Assembly: GCF_000002985.6 (NCBI RefSeq)
Contig: NC_003281.10
Location: 12,834,001-12,898,000, forward strand
DNA: 64,000 nucleotides
Reading direction: 5' to 3'
Source of the DNA: Caenorhabditis elegans
Taxonomy: Eukaryota > Nematoda > Chromadorea > Rhabditida > Rhabditidae
This document shows, piece after piece, positions 22,729 to 34,159 of this stretch (positions are counted from its first letter, which is position 1; every line of letters begins with the position of its first letter). A program made the translations under genes and the position numbers. The notes beneath the pieces are model-generated. The model was not told the origin of the DNA, made no database searches, and saw only the letters and a list, made by a program, of their open reading frames with translations.

Positions 22729-22951
22729 TTGGAAAAATGAAAATTTTGGAGAAGGAAATTGTGAAATTTACGAGCTCCAGAAGCTCAATTTTATGCCTTT
22801 TTTGCTGCAGAAACAATAAAAACTAAAAAAAAAACCAAATGAAATTTTCATTGAAAAATTTCAAAAAATAATTGGAGATTTGGTATTTGGATTCAACGGG
22901 ATTCAATGGGGAAGACAGAATTTACAGATTTCAGAATTTTTTGGGAAAAAA

Positions 22952-23896
22952 TTATCTTCTCTTATAAGAGAGAATAGTTCCACAATTTGGACATGAATGT
23001 CTCGAATCTTTGAATCCGTCAAGGCAGAAGCAGCACAGAAGTGGGAAGAACACGAAGAGCCCAAGGAAGAGCATTGTCCATGAGCAGAAGCCCATTGTAC
23101 GCTCGACTCTGGTGCATACATTTGTCTGAAATTTTTTTGGATTGTTTTGGGGGAATTGGAGTCGAAAAAAATTTTTTTTTAGTTTTTAGGAACTCACATT
23201 ACAACGAGGACAGAACTCGGTGTACGGCTCGAAGGATGGAGCCATTTTTGTGCCGACGATGATAATTTCCTGCGGTTGTTGAACCACATAGACCTGTAAA
23301 AATTCAGAATTCAAGTTTTAAACTTACCCGAATTTCATTGAAAATTTCAGAGATTTTTTTTCGGAATTTTTTTCAACTGTACATAATTATATTTATAGAT
23401 TTATTTTTTTAAAAGAATTTTTGATTTTTCGGAAAATCGAGAAATCTAATAGTAAATAAAAATTTTCAGAAATAGACAAAAAAATTCAATTTTTATCGAA
23501 TTTTGTTTATGTTGACACGGGATTCTGCCCTTCCTCATTGAATTTTTTGCGCTCCATTGACAAGCCGGACAACGCGTGGGAAAGTCGTGTACTTTTTTTT
23601 TCAAACCTAATTATATTTCGAAAATTGAAAATTTTTCCACCTTGTTCCAGTTTTATGTACCTAGTTAAGGCGCAATTTTTGACTCGAAATAAATTTTGGA
23701 AAAATTCCAATTAAAAAAAAATTATAATTCTGAAATTTGGCCATTTCAGCACCATATCTCAACTAACCGGTCCCTGTCCCGGTCCCTGTTGTGGCATTTG
23801 TGTTGGTGGATAAATAATTGTTGGTGGCGGCTGCTGTGCTTCAGCGTATGCTGGTGGAGCCTGTGGATATGGTGGAGCTGCGCCCTTGGAGTCCAT
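22952..23896 (-). CDS. LITAF-domain protein with PPxY motif (132 aa)
   Basis: Three exons: 23896-23768, 23293-23198 and 23125-22952, all phase 0, 132 residues. The N-terminal 43 residues are Pro/Gln/Ala-rich and contain PPAY, a PPxY motif of the kind bound by NEDD4-family WW domains. The LITAF zinc ribbon is C71/C74 (CPRC) and C120/C123 (CPNC), flanking a hydrophobic segment at about 86-109. The expected role is a peripheral or monotopic endosomal membrane protein in sorting or degradation. A TTTTTCAG acceptor 15 bases before the ATG suggests trans-splicing. The sequence before the first knuckle (MAPSFEPYTEFCPRC) closely matches the LITAF gene at 31 kb, so the two are recent paralogues. Confidence 0.92.
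23505..23610. repeat. Dispersed repeat fragment (GACACGGG...ACAACGCGTGGGAAAG)
   Basis: A fragment within LITAF gene intron 1 that is closely similar to 28625-28730 ('CGCGCTCCATTGGCAA', 'CCGGACAACGCGTGGGAAAG'). It belongs to the same family as 48050-48175. Confidence 0.75.
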
Positions 23897-24111
23897 TGTA
23901 TATTTGATTGACTGAAAAATTGAAAATGCGGAAAGCTTAAAGTTCAGAGAATATAGCAAAAAAATGGCACATGGGATAAGTTGAAGGGCATGTGAACTTT
24001 TACTAGTGACAAATTTTCGATCACCATATGGCGAGTGAGTCAGTGGACAATCTCTGAGGAATTATAGCATAGGAAGAGAAATTTATATCGATAATTGTTT
24101 GAAAAAATCTC

Positions 24112-24513
24112 ATGAGCGCAAGCCTAAGTCTAGGCCTAAGCCACAGCCTAAGCCTCAGTCTCAGACCATGCCTGAGAATGAACCTAAGCCTCAGCCTGAA
24201 CATGGGCCTGATTGTGAGCTTAAGCCTAAGCCTAAGCCTAAGACTAAGCAAAAGCCTAAGCTTGGAATAAACAATTTTCTGAATTTTTTCAAAAGTTGTA
24301 TTACTATAATTGGTTGATTTAGCACTATAAGAACCGAGAAAAAATTAAGCTACACTAGAAAAAAATTTAAGCTACTCTACCCAAAGCCTAAGCCTAACCC
24401 AAACCCTAATACTAAGCCTAAATCTAAGCCTAAGCCTCGGCCTCAGACTATGACTAAACCTAACCCTAGGCCTAAGCCTAAGACCAAGCCTAAGCCTAAG
24501 CCTAAAACGAAAG
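24112..24513 (-). repeat. Two interstitial GCCTAA (telomere-type) arrays
   Basis: Arrays at 24112-24260 and 24384-24513, with GCCTAA on the plus strand. This is the opposite orientation to the array at 22.14-22.38 kb, so the LITAF pair is bracketed by telomere-type repeats in inverted orientation. Confidence 0.88.
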
Positions 24514-25185
24514 AAATATAAATTTTCCAAAACAAAAGTAAAAAATTAAGCTGTCAACTCCGTCACTTGCAAGCGTCAAACTCAGAAGAAACATCTGGTT
24601 AACACAAACTTTTTGATTCTAGAAAAATGTCAGGTTCCAATAATATCAAAATGACAGAGAGAAAGGCACTGACTTTGAGTTGTGAGAACTCAAGTTTTGA
24701 AAAACCTTCCGGCGCGTGTCCCCCATGGCAACCGACGTACGCCTTATAATATCTGATATCATACTGGTAACCAGCCAACTGATTAAATTATACATTTCTC
24801 TCTCACCTTTTTTTTTTGTTTTTGACAACTTGTCAAAAGCAAAAGTGAGCTTCGGGGAAAATGGGGAAATATTGAAAGGAGGCAGAGAAGCTAGAAAATG
24901 TCCTGCCTTCCTTCCTGCCTGCCTAAAAATGCCTACTATAGCTGGACAATATACACAACATTTGAATTCTAAGTTGTCAATTTCGTGCAAAGAATTGATG
25001 AAGCTGAAATGAGCGGCTCATTATTCCGGAATTTTTTTTAATTGTGTATATTTTTGAAAAAAAAATTTCCTCTGAATTTTTAGGATATTGGTAACTTCTG
25101 CAATCTTTTTAATTAATTAAAGAAATTTTTAAATTTTTTTAAAATTTTTTCAATTTAGCAAAAAATAGAATAAATAAGAAAATTA
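24514..25185. other. Gene-free spacer
   Basis: Contains a 114-codon minus-strand frame and an overlapping plus-strand frame; neither shows splice signals or a known domain. Confidence 0.45.
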
Positions 25186-25189
25186 TTTT

Positions 25190-25600
25190 TGAATTCCCGC
25201 GCAAATGAATTACCTAATATTGCAATTTTCCTAGTAAATTACCCCTGCAGTACTTCTACAGTACCCCTACAGTACTCCTACAGTACCAGTATAGACTAGA
25301 AAAATGACAAATGACAGATAAACCGTAATGACCATTTTTTTAATAATTTTTTTTGCCAATTTCGCAAAAAAATGGAATAAATGAGATAATTTTTTGAATT
25401 CCCGCGCAAATGAATTACCTAAGTTTGACATATTCCAGCTATTTTTGATTAGGATTTATCCGATTTTTCCTTCCGGAAAAAATTTGCTAAAAATCAATGG
25501 TTTCACATGAATTTATATATTTTTTTGCAGGGAAACTGCCTGAAAAATTTCAAAACTATTATAGGTAATTCATTTGCGCGGGAATTCAAAAATCAATATA
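25190..25600. repeat. Direct and inverted copies of a 'GAATTCCCGCGCAAATG' repeat
   Basis: GAATTCCCGCGCAAATGAAT occurs at about 25191 and 25397 and in reverse complement at about 25567-25586, so the segment can fold. Short CTACAGTAC repeats lie at 25250-25285. Confidence 0.85.
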
Positions 25601-27595
25601 TATTTTTTATTTGTGCAAAATTTTTTTAACAGTTATACTCGGTAAATACAGATAGAAAATAGACCGTAATTACCGAATATAGCTGTTAAAAAATTTAAAA
25701 AATTAACATTTTTCAATTTTCTGTTAAATTCTGAATTTTAAAAACAATTATACGTTTTTTGATGTACACATAGAAAAGTTTTGTTTGGAAAAATGTTTAA
25801 AGTGATAGAAATTACTTCAATTTTCAACTAAAAAAGTTGTTTCGTACACACTCAACACGTCATATTTGTCGCCTACATTGAAGTTGCAATTGTCAAGGTC
25901 GATCAAAAAATACAAACAAAAAAGCGCGGTGAAGTTAAAGATCATAGGAAAATATATGTAAAAAAATAAAAAATGTGTTTAAAATTGTTCAAAAGTCCAC
26001 TGATTTTCGATTGTTTTAGTCCGTTGCCAGGACAACACGGGGAAAGGAAGGGCTTCTCGGAAAAATGGCAAAGCATTGGAAACGTGACTGAACAAGTTTT
26101 AATCTTAAAGTCAAACTAGGTAAGTTGTGATTATAGTTGAATTTTAATCAAGTATTAAACTAAATACAAAAAATCATTTATTTTTATAAACCTCTTTGCA
26201 AGCAGATCCACGTAAGTTTGTGTGAATCATGAAAACATGAGGAATCGTAGAAGGGATATGTAGAGGAATAGAGATGAAAAGAAGAACAAAAAAAATTCGA
26301 TTTCCATTCCCGTCAATCGAAACAAAACGAAGCGGCGGGTGGGGTTGAATTGATTATATGAAAGGGAGAAAGGACAGGTTAAGAACACATGTGAAGGGAT
26401 AGGATGAAAAAGAGACTCAGACAGCTAGAGTTTATAGCTTCTCTCCTTCTTGGAAATATTTGGTTGAAAAAAAATTTTCTTAAAGGTGGAATTGCGTAGT
26501 CTAGAACTGTGAAAAAATGTCACAACAAAATATTTGTTTTAATTAGAACTTTATTTTTGCAACACAAATTCTGGTCAATTTTAATTGGTTTTTCTTAATT
26601 CCGCCTTTGCATTAACTTGCGTAGAAAAACAGAAAAGTTGTGGGCTTGGCATCAAGGGAATTTTTCGATAAAATTAAAGTTTTACAAAAATTACACACAA
26701 AAATTTTGGAAATTTTAAATTTTTTTTTCAAGTCAGCAAGCGGGAAGAATTCAGTTTTCACCAATTTTTTGAAGTTCCACTTCTGACGGCAGTTTGATTC
26801 TAATTTTTAGAAAAATTATGAGCGATAGAATTTCTAAATACCCGAAAAAAATTTACCCCACCTTTAGGATAAATCTATTTGCTGACGTATCCTTCCAAAA
26901 TACACAGAAAAGTTATGTGATATATGTGGGAAAACCTAGGGCTTAAAGGCTGAAAACCAACAATTCTCGCACGTGGAATTTTCTCATTGTCATGTTTTTC
27001 TAAAAGTTTGCATGGGTTTTTTTCTCCGATTCTTCGGCGTTTATCAGATATTTTTTTGTAAAGCAAGACATATTTTTTCGGTTAAAAATTGAAAAAAAAT
27101 CCAGTTTTTATTTGGTAATTTGCTAAAACTTTGACTGAATTTTTTTTACCAAAAAAATTAAGCATTTATTTTGATAATTGGTCGCAAAATGGCATTTTTT
27201 AAATATCAAAGTTTAAACTGATAGATGGAAAGATAATAAAATACAAAGCAATTTTATTTTTTTCTGGTAAAAAAAATATCAAAGATCTAAAAACGCAATT
27301 TGGGACGGCATCTATGATGACACGACTATAAAGGAACGCCAGAAATTATTAATTGAATCCAGGAAAGCATAATTAGAAAGAAAAATGAGCTTACGAAAGA
27401 AACGTGTCATTAGAAAAAACAACATTCAAAAACTTAGTACTCAGAGAGGATATGACGTCAGAGAGGAAATGTGCTCAAAATTTCAAAGTCAAATTAAACT
27501 AGACTCTTTTCAACTTTGAAACTTTAAGTGGACATGTCTAAAATTTTAATTGAATGTCTAAAAATAGTTGAACTGGTGGGAAATATATTAGACGA
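25601..27595. other. Gene-free AT-rich stretch
   Basis: No gene, RNA or strong repeat visible, apart from homopolymer runs and a few purine-rich segments near 26270-26420. Confidence 0.45.
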
Positions 27596-27599
27596 GGGT

Positions 27600-28105
27600 T
27601 AGTGGAGGAATTACTGAAGGGGTACTGTATGGGGTACTGTAGGGGTACTGTAGGGTCACTGTAGATTTCAAGAATTGATTATTTGTATTTTGTATTTTGA
27701 AGCACTATTGAGTTGAGGTTAGTGGAGGGGTATGGTCGGGGTCAAGGGTGTCAATGTCCCGTAAAAATTACAAAAACGGGACAGCGGGACGTCCCGTTCC
27801 CGTGAAAATTTTAAAAACGGGACAACGGGACGTCCCGTTCCCGTGAAAACACTCAAAAAACGGGACAACGGGACAAACGGGACACGGGACTTGACACCCT
27901 TGGTCGAGGTACTGTAGGGGTACTGGGGATACAGTAGGAGAGCTGTTCGGGTACTGTAGAAGTACTGTAGGGGTACTGTAAATTAATTATAATTTTGGAA
28001 AAATTGAGTTGTTGTCGTTTGAAGGGATACTGAGTCGGAGTTTTTGAAGAATTAGAGTCAGGGTACTGTAGGGGTACTGTAGGAGTACTGTAGGGGTACT
28101 GTGAA
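27600..28105. repeat. GGGGTACTGTAG short repeats flanking a small transposon
   Basis: Clusters of GTACTGTAGGG at 27615-27665, 27905-27985 and 28060-28105. The hAT-like element at 27743-27902 is inserted in this tract. A further cluster is at 29440-29510. Confidence 0.8.
27743..27902. mobile_element. Small hAT-like MITE (160 bp)
   Basis: The termini CAAGGGTGTCAATGTCCCG and CGGGACTTGACACCCTTG are inverted repeats (one base indel). The element is flanked by 8-bp near-identical duplications, GTCGGGGT at 27735-27742 and GTCGAGGT at 27903-27910. Eight-base target duplications and a CARGGGTG-type end are typical of hAT transposons. The interior is made of ACGGGACAACGGGACG and CGTCCCGTTCCCG palindromic units. 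It has no coding capacity, so it would depend on a transposase elsewhere. Confidence 0.8.
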
Positions 28106-28624
28106 GTGTTTTATTTTTGATTTGGCAGATTTTAACATTAGGAAGTTTTAAAATATTCTAGAAACATTTCAAATCTTCTGTAAAATTCTGAAAAACTCTT
28201 GAAACTACAAGAAACTTTTGAAAAAAAAAAAACGAAAAAATTTTCAATATTTTGAGAACATTCTGGAGATTACGAAATCTTCTAGAAACTTCTAGAGACT
28301 TCTATAAAATTCCAAAAAATCCTAGAGAGTTCTGGAAAAATCTAGAAAAAAATTAACTTCAAATCGTATTATTTTAAAGAATTTGAAAAAAAAATTAATA
28401 AATTTCGCAATAAATAGGAGAAGGGAAAAATAATAAAGTATGTACATTACGTCTCAAGTGAAACCTTATACCTTTTCCCACTTCCCATATTTTTCCATTT
28501 GAGTTGTGGTTGTGGGGTAATATTTTTTGGCAAAATAATAATTTTCAGAAAATTAAAAATTTTATTTATTTTTCACTTTTTCTGTTTTATTGTAACTGTT
28601 TAATAAAAATAAAAATAAAAATTT

Positions 28625-28885
28625 TCAACCAGACACGGGGTTCTGACCGTCCCCGTCCTTATTGAATTTTTCGCGCTCCATTGGCAATCGCCTGCCGGAC
28701 AACGCGTGGGAAAGTGTCGTGTACTCCACACGGACAAATACATTTAGTTTTACAGTTAAAACCGAGCCGCGACGCGACACGCAACGCACCGCAAATCAAC
28801 CCCAGATATATCCGAGCCAGAATGGCCTAATTCGGCAAACTCTTCCATTTCAATTTATGAGGGAAGACAGAAATCCGTGACCAGA
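28625..28885. repeat. Dispersed repeat with CGCGACGCGACACGCAACGC motif
   Basis: The left half matches 23505-23610. The right half (28768-28885, 'CCGAGCCGCGACGCGACACG', 'AATTTATGAGGGAAG') matches 48050-48175, and a reverse-oriented fragment lies near 33640-33665. It is probably one repeat family with several truncated copies in this window. Confidence 0.8.
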
Positions 28886-30900
28886 AAAAATACAGGAAAT
28901 GAAGATAAGGGTACTTTCTGACTTTCTGACTCAGCCAAGGTTTTTTCTCGAAATTTGTTTGCACAATATTGAGCTGATAAACACGAGGAATTGATGAATA
29001 ACAGGTCGAGAAACTAGCTTTTTGTGCAGTTAGCATTAGCACTCCCCGCCCGGAAAACGCCTCTCTGAAAAAAAAATTTCGGGAATATAGACAGCACCAG
29101 CCAATATAAATAGCCTCAAGCCCCCAATTGAGCCAGATATCATTTTTTTCCAAAGTGTAAAGGTACCGGAATTGTAGAAAATTAAAATAAAAAACTTATT
29201 CAAATAATTCAAATAAGAAAAAAGTATGAAATTTTGGTTTCAAATTTTGAAATATTTCAACATAAAATTGGAAAAAGTAGACATAATATTTATGTGAATG
29301 TTAACATCACAAAAGGTGATGGAGGGAAGGAAGCAGAGGAACAAAAAACAGAGTGATGCAAAAAAGCAAATAAAAAGGGGAAGAAATAGGGTGACGTCAT
29401 TGTTCAGTGCAATTTTATAAAAATAAAAATATATGTTTACTGTAGAGGTACTGTAGGGGTTCTGGAAGTGGTGGTACTGTAGGAGTACTGTAGAGGGGTC
29501 GAGGACTGTACTGTAGATCCCTCCAAAAAAATTAGCGATGTTTCCAAAATGCTCAGTGAGCACAGTCGACCTGGAATCGAGCGTGCTAGACGCCAACAGC
29601 CGACTTTTCCCATCAGCCGCATAGCCCTGCCAGGTTGGTAGACGTGCGGTTCGTGAGTAGGCGTGAAGTAGGCCGTCCAGTAGGCAAACCGAACTGGCAC
29701 AAAAGACGTATATTAGAGTGGCAGTTGTGTTGAAAGTTTTTTTTTTTTAATTTTTTTGCTCAGAATTAACTTGAACTCAGAAAACAACTCAAATTCCAAC
29801 AAAACTTAAAATTTTTTTTTGACAGTCAAAGGCAATTACTGAAGTGAGTTTTTTTTTCGAATCCCTACAATGTTTGAATTTTAATATAATAAATCCAAAA
29901 AAAAGTGGCAAAAACTCAGTAATTGTCTTTTTTTTGTACTTTTTGCAAAAAATCCTTATTTCAGAAGTTGAAGCAAACTCAGAATATTTGAAATTAATTT
30001 TTCTTCATTTTACAAGAAGAAAATATGTTTTTTGGTTAAAATTTTGTGTGCAGTAGAGATCTATAGAGAGATGGAATAAACTGACACCAGATGCTCACTT
30101 CTGTGCACACTCTGGAAGTATTTAGAGTAATTTAGAAGCTTGCAAAATGTCCATATTTAACTTTCCGAAGAAAATGTTTGGTAGCCCCTTTGCATGTGCT
30201 CGCTGGCTGTCTCTTTCACGGTGGCACAGCAGCTAGATGGGTGCCAACGCGCTCTACCTAACAAACACAAATTTGACCGGTTAGGAAATTTTCAATCAAA
30301 AAATTACTTAATAGAAAAGATAGAGAATTTTTTTGCGGTCATTTTCCATATGCATCGCAAAATCAAATTTGGGGTTAGTTTTCGAGATAGCAGCCAATAT
30401 AGGTTTTCAGACTGAGTATCATGAACCAAGCCATCTAGTTTCTGTGCTACCGGGCTTTGTATAATTTCGATGAAAACGCGCCCCATTGAGAATATTGTCG
30501 GTGAAATTCACTCGGACAAGCGAAGACAAGGAATGAGGCCGTCTCGTTGTCTGCGTCTCATCTTTTACACGCTATTTTCTTCTCCGAGAGGACTACGCGA
30601 ACGGGGGGGACTAGGAATCCTCCTATTCCACCGTTTTGAAGGCCATTTTGCTCATTTTTTCACGTTTTCTCGTCCGCGAGATCTTCCACATTTTTCTAAC
30701 TTTCCAGAGATTTCCAAATCTTTCCAGTTGAATATCAAGCTTTCTAGAAAACTACCCAGCCATCTGAAGTTTTTTCCAACTTTCCAGAAAAGATTGCCAA
30801 CATTTTACAATTTTATATTTGAAAGAATTATTTTTTTTTACAAAAAAAAAACAAAAATAAACGTGACACCATTTACCTCCATGTGGAATTTTGTTCTACG
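28886..30900. other. Gene-free region upstream of the third LITAF gene
   Basis: Contains GTACTGTAG repeats (29440-29510), a GC-richer unexplained block at 29555-29715, and an imperfect inverted repeat around 30215-30460 ('GCACAGCAGCTAGATGG' against 'CCATCTAGTTTCTGTGC'). No gene supported. Confidence 0.45.
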
Positions 30901-30916
30901 TCTTGTAGGTTTCCGG

Positions 30917-30924
30917 TATAAAAG
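30917..30924 (+). promoter_or_regulatory. TATA box of third LITAF gene
   Basis: TATAAAAG lies 46 bases before the ATG at 30970, a plausible core promoter spacing with a short leader. No trans-splice acceptor lies next to this ATG. Confidence 0.55.
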
Positions 30925-30969
30925 GCTCTGTCAAACGGTTTTTCTCTCATTCTTCTATTTTTCTCCATA

Positions 30970-33494
30970 ATGGATCCACAACATGGATCTCCGCCACCAT
31001 CGTACGCACAAGCTGTCGCAGACACTGACGACGTCATTCCGGAATCGAAGAAAACTGCATCTCCCGGGGACTTGGTTGTTTCGGTAAATTGCTATTCTTC
31101 AGAATATGTGTCTGGGTTTTAGGCAAGCATACCTACTACGTGCCTACTATGCCTACTATGAGGTACAGTGCTGGCCAAAAAGATATCCACTTTTGGTTTT
31201 TTGTGTGTAACTTTTTTCTAAGTGGTTATTTTGTTTTGAAACTTCACCACAGTGTTCACAAAATCTAAAAACACAATATTCATCAAAAATGTTCAACAGA
31301 TTTTGAAAAAACTTCAGAAAAATTCAAAAAAATCGAAAAACTAGAAATATTGAAAAAACCGAGGTTGCAAGGAAATGACAATTAAAGTACCGGAATATGA
31401 GCAATTGGATTTAAAAACAACATAATTATGCTTAATACTTTGTCGCGTATCCGTTTGCATCAATAACAGCTTGACAACGACGTGGCATCGAGTCGATCAG
31501 CTTGTGAATAACTGACATGGGGATAGCTTTCCAAGCGTTTTCCAACTGGTTGAATTTGGCATCTGCATTTGAAGCCCGAATACCTCCAAGACGTCTTTCC
31601 AACTCTTCCCACAAATGCTCTATTGGATTCAAGTCCGGAGACTGACTTGGCCAATCGAGCAAATGCACACGACGACGTTGAAACCAGGAACGCACATGAA
31701 GAGAAGTATGCTTAGGATCGTTATCCTGCTGAAACACGAAGCCACGGCCCACATTTTGAAGTGCCCAGGGTCGCATTGTAGTTTCCAAGATGTTTTCGTA
31801 TTGAAAACGATCCATAATGCTTTGGATTCTCCTTAGTGGGCCCATGGAAGTGCTGGTGAAGCACCCCCACACCATGACGCTCCCACCTCCATGCTTAACG
31901 GTTGGGCATTGATACTTTGGAGAGTACCTAGAGCCAACAGGACGACGTACCCAGGAATTTCCATCACTCCCGAACAAATTGAACTTGCTTTCGTCAGACC
32001 AGATGTGTTTAGCCCATTCCTGACGTCCCCAACGAAGATGCGCTTTTGCCCACGCAACTCGAGCCATGCGATTTTTCTTACTGATGAACGGTTTCTTGAC
32101 TGGCTTTCGTCCGTGTAGTCCTGCTTGCTGTAAACGTCGACGAACAGTTCGTTTACTTGGTACAGGTTCATTTGGAGAACTTATAATCATTTGAATATCC
32201 GTGGCGGTCCTATGCGGATCTTCTCTTGCTGATCGGAGGATGTTGCGATCCATCCTATGGGTTGTCACTCGAGGCCTGCCGGGCGAGATTCTCAAAGCGA
32301 CGGATTTCTAAACATTTATTATTAAAAAATAATATTTTTCGAACTCACCTCAGTTTGGTACTTCTTGATTACTTTCCAAATAGTCGACGGAGAACGTTGA
32401 ATTTGCAGCGCGAGCATTTTCGTGGGTATTCCTTGTTCGAAGCCAGCTACAATGGCTTTCTTGACGTCCAAGGAAAGATTTTTACACCCAACAGATTTTA
32501 CCATACCTTAAAAATAATTTATCAACCAAACAAATCCAGTGCAACAAAAAGAGTGCGTTTTATTGATAATTCAAAAAAAATAATGAAAATTGGAAAAACG
32601 AAAAAATCAAAAAATTGAAATAAAATTCAGAAAAAATCGATAATCATGTAATGTTTGGTCCGCAAATTTGCGTAACATTTCGCTTTATGCACACGGAAAA
32701 ATTCAAGTCAAATGGATGCTTGAGAAAAAAGTTACACACAAAAAACCAAAAGTGGATATCTTTTTGGCCAGCACTGTATAAGGCTTAGGTCGTCTTCCGG
32801 GCAGGCACAAAGGTTGCCAATTTTTGTGTGTTTACAAAAATCACTCAGAAAATCGCATTTTTTTTACGGCTATAGAATTGCAATGTCAGGCTGCCCCATT
32901 GCGGCTTGATCTACAAAAAATGCGGGAATATACTCTAAATTCCCGCAATTCTCGGAGATCAAACCTTATACTTGAGTTTTCAGAGAAAAGAAGCTGGACA
33001 AGTCGTCGTGGCAACACCGGTAAAAAGATAATAAACCAATTCAAAACATGGATAATTAATTTCAGTACATGTATTACGAGAAAGTTGCTCCATCATTCAA
33101 ACCCTACCAGGAATATTGTCCAAGATGCAGAGTGAGTGCTCTACTTCACAAGCTTATATCTCGGTTGTCTTTAGTTTTATTTAAACAATTTTAACTAACA
33201 AAATATGCAGAAAATATTTCTCTATATTTTCTCAGTGAAAAATTTTTTGATAAAACCCAAGCCAACCGAGATATAAGCCCTCAAAGTAGACACATTTTCA
33301 AACAACAATTTTTTCAGTGTACCGTTGTGACAGTTGTCGAATACGAAATGGGATGTTTCGCTTGGCTTATTATCATATTGATTATCTTCGTCGCCTTTTT
33401 CCTCATCTACATCCTTTGTTGCATTGATATCCGTGACGCAATTCATCATTGTCCGAACTGTGGAATGGTCCTGTCGCGTAAAAAGAGAGGATAA
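30970..33494 (+). CDS. LITAF-domain protein with PPxY; Tc1 in intron 1 (130 aa)
   Basis: Four exons: 30970-31083, 32984-33019, 33066-33131 and 33318-33494, all phase 0, 130 residues. The N-terminal tail is Pro/Ala/Asp-rich with PPSY (a PPxY motif for NEDD4-type WW domains). The zinc ribbon is C68/C71 (CPRC) and C117/C120 (CPNC), flanking a strongly hydrophobic segment at about 86-107. LITAF proteins are endosomal membrane proteins, and this one should face the cytosol at both ends. A poly(A) signal lies at 33571-33576. Intron 1 is 1900 bp, of which 1611 bp is a complete Tc1 on the opposite strand, so the pre-insertion intron was under 300 bp. The gene is closely related to the minus-strand LITAF gene at 23 kb. 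Confidence 0.92.
31166..32776 (-). mobile_element. Tc1: Full-length Tc1 transposon
   Basis: Exactly 1611 bp between a TA duplication at 31164-31165 and one at 32777-32778. The 54-bp terminal inverted repeats begin CAGTGCTGGCCAAAAAGATA and match each other perfectly for at least 50 bases. Length, termini, TA target site and encoded protein are those of C. elegans Tc1, the founding Tc1/mariner element. It looks structurally intact and lies in intron 1 of a LITAF gene, with transposase on the opposite strand to the host gene. Confidence 0.98.
31432..32504 (-). CDS. Tc1A: Tc1 transposase (343 aa)
   Basis: Two exons: 32504-32349 and 32307-31432, joining in phase to 343 residues, the known length of Tc1 transposase. 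It cuts and pastes the element into TA dinucleotides in the nucleus. The N-terminal helix-turn-helix DNA-binding region (about residues 1-55) is followed by a GRPR AT-hook-like motif near 61-64 and a second helix-turn-helix. The catalytic triad of the DDE domain is visible as D157 (WSDESKF), D247 (QQDNDPKH) and E282 (NPIEHLW), with 34 residues between the last two. No stop or frameshift is seen, so the copy is potentially active. The 41-base intron has a GTGAGT donor and TTTAG acceptor. Confidence 0.97.
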
Positions 33495-34150
33495 TTTTTG
33501 AGAATCTCAACAAGTGAAAGCCCAATTCGTGTACTCGTTTAAATTGCACTCAATCACTTATAACGTTCGGAATAAATATTTTGTCGGGGTTTCTTGGCGG
33601 GGTAAACCACCTCGTCCCAGACTTGTTGTTTTACTGTGCGTCGCGTGTCGCGTCGCGGTTCTGTTCTCGGGAATACTAGTTCGGTGCACCATGACCTCAT
33701 CAGTCGTGTCGAGATTTTTTAAATAATTGGAAATTTTAAAATTTCTATTTTTCTTCATTTTAGACATCAAATTTTCCTGAGTTTGTTAAGCACGCCGAAT
33801 TTGCCGACCTCGGCAAATTTTGAATTTTGGCCACTTTTAACATCATCCAGCAGTACATGCTGGTGGCCTGCAATGCTATCGTGTTTCGTTCAGACCCAAA
33901 AATCGGGGATCAGGGCCACCCTCTTACTCTTAGAAACTTTAGGCCACTTCTTTCCCTACTACCAGCAGAGCAGGCCTTCAATGAGACTACGTATGCTTTT
34001 GGAAAGACCAGTCTATCCAGATTGAGGACCGCAGGCCCGAATACACTTAGAAAAAACCAAGGAATGATATTATCTTCGAATGACTATGGCTCAGTCAATT
34101 TTGGTTCAAAACAATCCGAATTTTCCCCAGTTTTCCAACTTAATTTTCTG
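33495..34150. other. 3' region of LITAF gene and non-repetitive block
   Basis: After the poly(A) signal there is a fragment of the CGACGCGACACGC family (reverse, about 33640-33665), a GCCGACCTCGGCAAATTT fragment at 33800, then about 300 bp (33840-34150) of balanced composition with no recognised gene. Confidence 0.45.
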
Positions 34151-34159
34151 CAAAGCGTA

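Noticed and set aside
22728..22952. Operon linking the two minus-strand LITAF genes
   Set aside because: The 223-bp spacing is suitable, but no TTTCAG acceptor lies just before the downstream ATG and no clear AATAAA follows the upstream stop. Left as a possibility only.
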